From HRBIN35 sp036741875 (GTDB lineage: Bacteria > Patescibacteriota > Minisyncoccia > UBA6257 > HR35), in contig DAINRM010000003.1 in NCBI GenBank assembly GCA_036741875.1, positions 1 to 64,000 of the forward strand: a DNA stretch of 64,000 bases. Reading direction: 5' to 3'. Both the position numbers and the translations under genes were made by a program. The notes under the pieces are model-generated. The model was not told the origin of the DNA. It did not search any database and was given only the letters and a program-made list of their open reading frames with translations. Below are positions 57,882 to 64,000 of this stretch, in pieces. Numbering within the stretch: position 1 is the first letter of the stretch; the number at the start of each line of letters is the position of its first letter.

Positions 57882-59652
57882 TTAATCGTTTAATTATCTT
57901 TTCATACATTTCAAAATAGTTTTTTACCATTTCTTCCCAATCAAAATGTGAGGCTAAAACCCTAGCTTCATACTTATTTTGTATTCTTTCAATTCTTTTC
58001 ATCTTAACTATTTCCAACATCATTTGAGCTAAATCCTCAGTAATTTCATCATTTTTTCTTCCTTTTCTTCTTAAAATCCATATACCCGGAAAATCTCTTT
58101 TGATAAGTCTTTTTTCTTCAAGATAATTAGCAAAACCAGTTAGATCACTGGTAATTGTCATCACTCCTGCAGCCAAACTTTCTAAAGGAGTATATCCCCA
58201 CGGTTCATAGTAAGAAGGGAAAACACCTAAATGGCAGCCGTTAATAGCGTCATAATAATTAAGATTTAAAAATCCATCAGTAGTATTCAAATAAATAGGA
58301 TAAAGAATAATTTTTACCCTATCATCTTCTTTATTTAAAAGATCTTCTTGTTTAAAAAGTTTTATAAATTCATTATTCTCAGACAAAATGTGTGTAGAAA
58401 GAGGCGGATCTTGAGAAGTTTTAATTTGATTTAAAATTCTTTGGATTTCTAAAATTTCTTCTGAAGAAAAAAGATCCTCTAAGGTAAGATTATAGTTTCT
58501 ATGTAAGAGGGAATGTAAAATTTTTGAATTAATTTCATTTTTTATACTCTCAAAATATTCTTCTAAGCTCTTGTAAATAATAAGATTATTTAAAATTTCA
58601 TGATTGACATCTTTAATTTCATCAGGCACAAAAAAGAAAAAGAAAATATTTTTATTAATATTTTCTTCTTTCATTTTTCTATTTAAAATACTCAAGGCTC
58701 TAATAATAATATCAAAACCTTTGTTAGTAATTTCTTTTCTTCCACTAGTGAAGAAAAGAAGTGAGTTTTCTGCAGGACAATGTTTTTTAAAGTAAGGAGT
58801 AAAAAGATAAAGCAAAAATTCTAAAATAATATTTTTATTTTTACGGTGCTGATTAGAAATTTCTTCAAAGGTTGGAAAACGTGAAAGATCAAAACCGTTA
58901 GGTAAAATAAAATCAATTTTTCTCCCTAAAATAATTTCGGCCTCTTCTTTAACTACTTGGCTAATGGTAGCAAAATAATCTGCTTTTTCTGCTGATCTTT
59001 TCTCTACCATATGTTTAGCTTCAATACCGTATTCATAAGCTTTAGATAAAGGATCAATTTCTTTAAGTTTTTCCCAGATCTCAAAATTTAAAGAAGAAAG
59101 AGTTCTTCCTACTACTGTAGCGTGGGTCATAAAAATCTTGATAATAGGAAGATCTATGGAAAAAAGAAGAGCGAAACCAGAAAGCCATTCATGAAAATGA
59201 AAAATAGAATATTTAAATTCTTCCCTTTTACTCATCTCTTCAATAAAATCACTTACTGCTCTTGACCAAGCTAAAGGATAGTTATAATCGTCACCAGTTC
59301 TTAGAGAATCAATTTGAAACTTGACCCAAAGTTCATATTTCAAATAGTTAACCTGGGTTAAATATTTAGAAAAGTCTATTAAAAAAACTTTTGGTCTGCC
59401 CTCAATTAACCATTCTCCATAATAAACCATAACTCCTTTAGCATATAAATCATTAATAATAGGTTCAAAATTTTCTGGTGGTTTTAAAAAATGAAATTCT
59501 GTTTCATTTTTAGCACCTAAATATGGGCCAATTAAAAAATAAAAATCTCCATATCTCTTTTTTATATACTTAGCTTTACTTGAAAGAACCGTATAAATAC
59601 CTCCTACTTTATTGGCAACTTCCCAACTAACTTCGAAAATATACCTTGACAT
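57871..59652 (-). CDS. glycogen synthase, GT3 (eukaryotic-type)
   Basis: 593 residues. The start FEVSWEVANKVGGIYTVLSS is diagnostic for GT3, the fungal/animal glycogen synthase family, as is YEPWGYTPLES, which carries the E-x7-E motif. GT3 enzymes elongate glycogen from UDP-glucose, unlike bacterial GlgA (GT5, ADP-glucose). The regulatory arginine cluster of animal enzymes is not evident, and the protein is shorter than the roughly 700-residue eukaryotic forms. It overlaps the GH57 gene by 26 bases. Archaeal or bacterial GT3 homologues exist; lateral origin is possible. Confidence 0.92.
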   Translation of the reverse strand: MSRYIFEVSWEVANKVGGIYTVLSSKAKYIKKRYGDFYFLIGPYLGAKNETEFHFLKPPENFEPIINDLYAKGVMVYYGEWLIEGRPKVFLIDFSKYLTQVNYLKYELWVKFQIDSLRTGDDYNYPLAWSRAVSDFIEEMSKREEFKYSIFHFHEWLSGFALLFSIDLPIIKIFMTHATVVGRTLSSLNFEIWEKLKEIDPLSKAYEYGIEAKHMVEKRSAEKADYFATISQVVKEEAEIILGRKIDFILPNGFDLSRFPTFEEISNQHRKNKNIILEFLLYLFTPYFKKHCPAENSLLFFTSGRKEITNKGFDIIIRALSILNRKMKEENINKNIFFFFFVPDEIKDVNHEILNNLIIYKSLEEYFESIKNEINSKILHSLLHRNYNLTLEDLFSSEEILEIQRILNQIKTSQDPPLSTHILSENNEFIKLFKQEDLLNKEDDRVKIILYPIYLNTTDGFLNLNYYDAINGCHLGVFPSYYEPWGYTPLESLAAGVMTITSDLTGFANYLEEKRLIKRDFPGIWILRRKGRKNDEITEDLAQMMLEIVKMKRIERIQNKYEARVLASHFDWEEMVKNYFEMYEKIIKRLNEG

Positions 59653-60820
59653 TTGATTCGTTAATTCTTAATTTTAAATCTTCTAAAACATTTCTAAAAT
59701 TAAGATAAGCATCGTAAGGGGTTTCATAAGGACTAAAGTATTTATGTACATCTCCATCAGCAAACCATTTTGTACACATATAATAAAAATGGTCAGCAGT
59801 TTGAAGATTTCTCCATATTTCTTTAAGATGAAAGGGTATTTTATTTTCTAAAGAGTAAAGAAGCTCTAAACATTCTCTTTGCATTTCGTTCCCTAACCAA
59901 GCAGTAAGATCTCTTTCGGTATCAGCCCAAGTAATAGGCGATTTAGAAGAAAATATATCTCTTGTCGGATATTTTTTAATAACCTCACTTGGTAAAGAAA
60001 ATTCTAAATCTTTATATTTTAAAACTTCAAAAGGTAAAGTTTTTAAAAACTCAAAGATACCAGTTTCTGGCCATTGGTGTTCTCCAAAAGTTTCAAAATC
60101 CATAAAAAGATTAATCACTTCTCCATTGCCATTAAAAGCATTAAGCCAACTAGAAAATTTATCAGCGGTAAGAGGCCATTCTTCCCACCATTTTGCTGAA
60201 AATCTAAAACTAATATCATCGGAAAGTTTAAAATGTCTTAATAGAAGAACAATATTTTTACCTGGATCTTCGTATAAAAATGTTGGTGATCTCCAAGATA
60301 AAATCCAGGGAACACCTTCGGCAAGCATAGCTTGGAAACCTAAGCTTTTTACTATGGAAGCTAAATCATCAAAATATATAAGTTCAGTATTAGAAAAAAT
60401 AACAGGTTCTTGATTAAAAAGGTTTTTTATTAATTTTTTATGTTTAATAACTTGTTCCTTAAATTCTTTTAAGGAATAAAGACAAGAAAGAGAATGATAA
60501 TAATTTTCTCCTGTAAATTCTACAGATCCTGTTTGTGCTAATTTTTGAAGAAGTCTTATAACTTCAGGAAAATGTTTTTTTAAGTCTTCAAGTAAAATAC
60601 CTGTAATTCCTAAGGAAAATTTAAATTTACCTTTGGTTTTTTTTATAATTTCTAAAAGAGTATTTAGGGTTGGCAAATAACATTTTTTAACTATTCTTTC
60701 TAAATAGAAAACGTTTTTTTCTTCATCAAAATAATTTTTATTTTCTCCAATATCAAAAACAGTATAATGACGAAGCCTTCTTGGTTGATGAACTTTAAAA
60801 TAAAAAACTACTGCGGGCAT
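59627..60820 (-). CDS. GH57 alpha-glucan hydrolase/transferase
   Basis: 397 residues, glycoside hydrolase family 57. HQPRRLRHY at the start, a SNTELIYFDD block with the probable Glu nucleophile (about 145) and FMDFETFGEHQ with the probable acid Asp (about 220). GH57 holds alpha-amylases, 4-alpha-glucanotransferases and branching enzymes; length and the FETFGEH block suit the alpha-amylase-like group. Cytoplasmic, without signal peptide. Context points to glycogen handling. Confidence 0.9.
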   Translation of the reverse strand: MPAVVFYFKVHQPRRLRHYTVFDIGENKNYFDEEKNVFYLERIVKKCYLPTLNTLLEIIKKTKGKFKFSLGITGILLEDLKKHFPEVIRLLQKLAQTGSVEFTGENYYHSLSCLYSLKEFKEQVIKHKKLIKNLFNQEPVIFSNTELIYFDDLASIVKSLGFQAMLAEGVPWILSWRSPTFLYEDPGKNIVLLLRHFKLSDDISFRFSAKWWEEWPLTADKFSSWLNAFNGNGEVINLFMDFETFGEHQWPETGIFEFLKTLPFEVLKYKDLEFSLPSEVIKKYPTRDIFSSKSPITWADTERDLTAWLGNEMQRECLELLYSLENKIPFHLKEIWRNLQTADHFYYMCTKWFADGDVHKYFSPYETPYDAYLNFRNVLEDLKLRINESNVKVYFRS

Positions 60821-61969
60821 TTATTTAATTAAAATTTTATTATAAAAATTAAGAAGTTCTTCGGCTGATTTTTTCCAATCGAATTTTGTTTTTGCTTCAT
60901 AAAAAAGATTTTTGGTATATTCTTTTCTTAAACTTTCATATTTTAAAATACCAACAATTTTATTAGCCATTTCTTTAACGTCCCAAAAATTAAATTTCAT
61001 CATATGATTCAGATAATAACCAACGCCTGTTTGGTAAGAAACAATTACGGGTAAATAAAAATTAATTCCTTCTAAGGGAACCAAACCAAACGGATCTGCT
61101 ACGGAAGGAACTACTAAAAGATCTGCTAAACTATAAACTCCCCAAAGATCTTTATCTCTTAAAAAATTGGTAAAAAGAACATTTTCTTCGAGATGATAAT
61201 TTTTTGCTATTCTTACTAAATCAAGGAACATTTCTCCTGAACCAACAATAACATATTTGACTTTAGGAATAAATTTTTTAACCAAAGGTAGGGTGTGAAG
61301 AAAATAATCGGGTCCTTTTTGGAGTACAAGTCTACCAACAAAAAGAACAATTTTCCATTTATTTTCTTTCAAGTATCTGATGTAGAAAGGAAAGTTTTTT
61401 TCTTTATCTTCCCAATCAAATCCGTTTGGCAAAACAAAAACTTTTTCTTTAGGAATTTCATAAATGTTAATTAAAACATTTTTAGTAAATTCTCCCACTG
61501 CTAAAAGGTAGTCAGTTTTTTTAAAATATTCCTTTTCTATTTTAAAGATAATAGGATTGGGATTATTGCCCGTTCTTTCTATTTCGGTAGAGTGTACATG
61601 AATTATAGCGGGAACATTAAAATAATCTCTCAAGAAAATAGTTGCTGGAGCGGAAAACCAATCATGACCGTGGACTAAATCTGGTTTTTCATTGTAAACA
61701 GCTAAAATTCTTTTTCCATAAGAAAAAACAAGCGAAAGGATCTCTTTGTTTAAAGGAAGTATAAATTTTTCATAATATCCTTTAGTTTTAAAATATTTTT
61801 CTGAAGCAAAGATAACCTTAAAAGGAAGATGGCTTAAAGGAAGTTTAAATGGAAGAGAAAAGGTAAGATCAATTTTTTTTGAAAGCTCTTTAGCTAAATA
61901 AAAACAGGCAACTCCTAAACCTCCGCTATTGAAAGGCGGAAGCTCCCAACCTATCATTAAAACTTTCAT
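60821..61969 (-). CDS. GT4 glycosyltransferase
   Basis: 382 residues, two-Rossmann-domain retaining glycosyltransferase. WELPPFNSGGLGVACFYLAKEL (Gly-rich loop), GHDWFSAP, VLPNGFDW and DPFGLVPLEG (a modified E-x7-E) are typical of GT4. It resembles GT4 glycogen/starch-synthase-like enzymes. As first gene of the glucan cluster it may make or extend alpha-glucan or a primer. The GH57 gene starts one base after it. Confidence 0.87.
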   Translation of the reverse strand: MKVLMIGWELPPFNSGGLGVACFYLAKELSKKIDLTFSLPFKLPLSHLPFKVIFASEKYFKTKGYYEKFILPLNKEILSLVFSYGKRILAVYNEKPDLVHGHDWFSAPATIFLRDYFNVPAIIHVHSTEIERTGNNPNPIIFKIEKEYFKKTDYLLAVGEFTKNVLINIYEIPKEKVFVLPNGFDWEDKEKNFPFYIRYLKENKWKIVLFVGRLVLQKGPDYFLHTLPLVKKFIPKVKYVIVGSGEMFLDLVRIAKNYHLEENVLFTNFLRDKDLWGVYSLADLLVVPSVADPFGLVPLEGINFYLPVIVSYQTGVGYYLNHMMKFNFWDVKEMANKIVGILKYESLRKEYTKNLFYEAKTKFDWKKSAEELLNFYNKILIK

Positions 61970-62013
61970 TAATTACCATTTTATTAGAAAAAAGATTAAT
62001 TTTTTTTTAAAGT

Positions 62014-62892
62014 TTATGTGGATAAAAAGCTTTTTGTTTTTTCTTCTGCTTCTTTCTCGCTTTCAACCCAAACGATTTCCTTTATTTTTTTAAGTTCTCT
62101 TATTTGTTTTTTAGCAAACCTTTTTGTTTCTAAAAGACAGCCTCTCTTAGCTTCTTCAAGATCTATTTCACCTAAAACGAATTTTCCAAACCAATCATAT
62201 TCTAAACCAAAAGAAATAATTCTTTTAAAAGAAAGACCAATTTTTCTTAATTTTTTTATTTCTTCAATAATAAAGGGTATTCTTTTTTTAAGTCTTTCTT
62301 CTATTCTCCTTTCTAATTCTTCCCACGGAATTAAGATACTTAAAATAAGAAAATTAAGTTTTGGATCTTTTTTAATGGGTTCAATTTTATCTATTTTTAA
62401 TATTATTTCAAGTCTTCTAATTAATCTTCTTTTGTTATTTAAATCAAGATTTTCTAGGGCTAAAGGGTTAATTTTTTTTATTTTTTCTATGAGTTCTTCA
62501 TTGCTTAATTTTTCTAATTCTCTTCTCAATTTATAATCAGGTTTTACTGGAGGAAGAAGCCATCCTTCTTTTAAAGCTTTAAGATATAAAATAGTGCCTC
62601 CGCAAAAAATAGGTACTTTATCATTTTTTGTAATTTTATTTACCGCCTTATAAGCATCTTTAAGCCATCTAGCTAAAGAATAATTTTTTCTGGGAGAGGC
62701 TACAGAAAGAAGATGGTGTTTTATTCCCTTCATTTCTTCTTTGGTAATTTTACCGCTGCCCCAATCTAAAAATTTATAAACCTGGCGGGAGTCAGCATTT
62801 ATAACTTCACCATTAAATTTTTTTGCTAAATAAACAGCTAAATCAGACTTTCCTGAAGAAGTAGGGCCGGTAATAAAGATAGCTTTTTTCAT
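62014..62892 (-). CDS. miaA: tRNA dimethylallyltransferase
   Basis: 292 residues. P-loop GPTSSGKSDLA, NADSRQVYKFLDWGSGK, and the tRNA-binding region with FCGGTILYLKALKEGW. Adds the dimethylallyl group to A37 of tRNAs that read U-starting codons. Overlaps rodA by four bases. Confidence 0.96.
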   Translation of the reverse strand: MKKAIFITGPTSSGKSDLAVYLAKKFNGEVINADSRQVYKFLDWGSGKITKEEMKGIKHHLLSVASPRKNYSLARWLKDAYKAVNKITKNDKVPIFCGGTILYLKALKEGWLLPPVKPDYKLRRELEKLSNEELIEKIKKINPLALENLDLNNKRRLIRRLEIILKIDKIEPIKKDPKLNFLILSILIPWEELERRIEERLKKRIPFIIEEIKKLRKIGLSFKRIISFGLEYDWFGKFVLGEIDLEEAKRGCLLETKRFAKKQIRELKKIKEIVWVESEKEAEEKTKSFLST

Positions 62893-63944
62893 TTTCTTTT
62901 CTCCTCAAAAGAATTTAAAATACCTAAAAGCCATAAGTCGAAAATTAAATGTGAGCCACCATAGGAAAGAAAAGGTAAAGGAAGTCCAATAATAGGAAAC
63001 ATACCAAAATTTATAATGGTTGTTAAAATGAATTTGGCTAAGAAATAAATAATAACTAAATAAGTAAAGTTCTTAATGTTTATATCGTTAGAAAAAAAAT
63101 AAGTTTTATAAATTTCTCTTATTAAAAGAAAAATTAAGAAAAGGTAAATAAGAAAACCGAAATAACCTCTTTCCTCGATAATAAAAGTCAAGATAAAATC
63201 AGTACTCGCTGAAGGCAAATATCCATATTTACCAATTTCTGAACTTCCTACACCTAAACCAAAAAAGTTGGTTACTCCTAAAATAATTCTTATTTGTCTT
63301 AAATTATATTCTGTTTTTAAGGGATCTTTTCCAGAAAAAATAAAAGAAATAATTCTTTCTTTTTGATATTCTTTAAAAACAAAAAAGTAAAGAAAGAGAA
63401 AAGTAATTAAAAAAGAAATTAAAATAAAAGCCAATGTTTTTTTAGGAAGGAAAAATAAAATTGAAAAAAACCAAATAAGAAAGTAAAGAAAAACCATTCC
63501 CATATCAGGTTGAAGATAAATTAAAAAAAGATAAGGCAAAAGTAAGGAAAAGGAAAGGAAAAGATAAATGATGTTTTTTAATTTTGAAAGATAATAAGAA
63601 AGAAAATTAGATAAAATAAGAAAGAAAGAAATTTTAGCAAATTCAGATGGTTGAAAATTAAAAGGTCCTAAATTAAACCAACTTTTGATATGACCTGGAG
63701 TAAAGAGAACTAAAATTAAAAGAAAAAAACTAATAGTTAAGATAAAATAAAAGTAAAATTTTTCAAAAATTATTTTGTAATCAATAATCTTAAAAGAAAA
63801 AAATAAAAGAGAGCCTATAAGCCAAAAAAATATTTGTTTAAGGAAAAGATCAAACTTACCTAAAGAAAAAAGAGCTGTTAAAGAAATTATCATAAAATTT
63901 AGTAAAATAAGAGTAATGATAAGAAGTCTATTTTTTTCGATCAT
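62889..63944 (-). CDS. rodA: SEDS-family peptidoglycan polymerase (RodA/FtsW)
   Basis: 351 residues, about ten membrane helices. QPDMGMVFLYF, GLGVGSSEIGKYGYLPSASTDFIL and IEERGYFG (with the catalytic Asp/Glu pair region) identify a SEDS glycosyltransferase that polymerises lipid II. RodA is preferred over FtsW because PBP2 and MreBCD are also in this window, but sequence alone does not settle it. About 55 A/T-rich bases upstream reach the window end. Confidence 0.88.
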   Translation of the reverse strand: MIEKNRLLIITLILLNFMIISLTALFSLGKFDLFLKQIFFWLIGSLLFFSFKIIDYKIIFEKFYFYFILTISFFLLILVLFTPGHIKSWFNLGPFNFQPSEFAKISFFLILSNFLSYYLSKLKNIIYLFLSFSLLLPYLFLIYLQPDMGMVFLYFLIWFFSILFFLPKKTLAFILISFLITFLFLYFFVFKEYQKERIISFIFSGKDPLKTEYNLRQIRIILGVTNFFGLGVGSSEIGKYGYLPSASTDFILTFIIEERGYFGFLIYLFLIFLLIREIYKTYFFSNDINIKNFTYLVIIYFLAKFILTTIINFGMFPIIGLPLPFLSYGGSHLIFDLWLLGILNSFEEKRK

Positions 63945-64000
63945 GGAAATTTTTAAAAATTTTTTTCAAAACAAAAAAGTTCAGCTTTTTATTTTTATAA

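Noticed and set aside
62018..62536. 172-codon plus frame opposite miaA
   Set aside because: Antisense to an intact MiaA with P-loop; composition is Ser/Leu/Phe-rich like other shadows.
63928..64000. Possible C-terminal tail of a gene entering from the right (open minus frame ending TAG at 63928, overlapping rodA)
   Set aside because: Only about 23 basic codons are visible in A/T-rich sequence; too short to support a coding call.
1..64000. CRISPR arrays, insertion sequences, prophage or origin signals
   Set aside because: No spaced repeats, transposase or integrase genes, or DnaA-box clusters were seen on reading both strands.

Overview
The window is a compact, very AT-rich stretch of bacterial chromosome. 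Its gene content and style point to a member of the Candidate Phyla Radiation (Patescibacteria). The clues are an S10-spc ribosomal operon that lacks rpmD (uL30), several core enzymes that are short or have altered motifs, small pilin-like proteins scattered between housekeeping genes, and almost no intergenic DNA. TGA is used freely as a stop (many ATGA overlaps), so the code is the standard bacterial one and not the UGA-glycine code. No gap between genes exceeds about 115 bases. I see no CRISPR array, insertion sequence, prophage or rRNA. Assignment below CPR level cannot be made from this sequence alone.

Layout. 1-5035: a partial membrane protein, a pilin, a beta-CASP RNase coupled to an unknown gene, then NUDIX and a second pilin, a membrane protein and bL20. 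5078-9094: a secreted polysaccharide deacetylase, groEL/groES, tRNA-Thr(UGU), a third pilin and tRNA-Ser. 9107-25127: a long minus-strand block with metG, cell-wall genes (murA, mraY, a DD-carboxypeptidase), a KH protein, tRNA-Thr(GGU), a tandem ThyX, the elongation set (PBP2, mreD, mreC, mreB), proS, rseP, frr, a small missed membrane ORF, holB and a second mreB. 25126-26865: a PriA-like gene that has lost its ATPase motif. 26854-38764: adk, secY, 20 ribosomal protein genes and tuf. 38848-49029: thrS, a dtd-like gene, lepA, a 1194-residue envelope protein with transglycosylase and lamin-tail domains, tsf and rpsB. 49072-54193: bL31, a release factor without its first domain, tRNA-Cys, a nuclease pair, def-fmt, a fourth pilin and a DUF458 protein. 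54298-56342: tRNA-Lys, bL25 and a coiled-coil transglycosylase. 56289-61969: an alpha-glucan cluster (debranching enzyme, eukaryote-type GT3 glycogen synthase, GH57, GT4). 62014-63944: miaA and a RodA/FtsW protein.

The genes cover translation, peptidoglycan synthesis and cell shape (MurA, MraY, PBP2, MreBCD, RodA, carboxypeptidase, deacetylase, two transglycosylases), protein export and folding, and storage-glucan metabolism.

The most interesting signals lie in gene expression. Several plus-strand genes have a -10 box ending only 7-9 bases before ATG, suggesting leaderless mRNAs. Two coding regions begin 5 and 8 bases after a tRNA 3' end. A GGTCGC-like hexamer recurs 20-27 bases before start codons of groES, groEL, tuf, pilins and a small ORF. 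All five convergent CDS junctions overlap, leaving no room for terminators. tRNA-Lys is preceded by a leader with two strong hairpins. Among proteins, the tandem ThyX with its signature motif split between the two halves, the domain-1-less RF1, the ATPase-less PriA and the GT3 glycogen synthase stand out.
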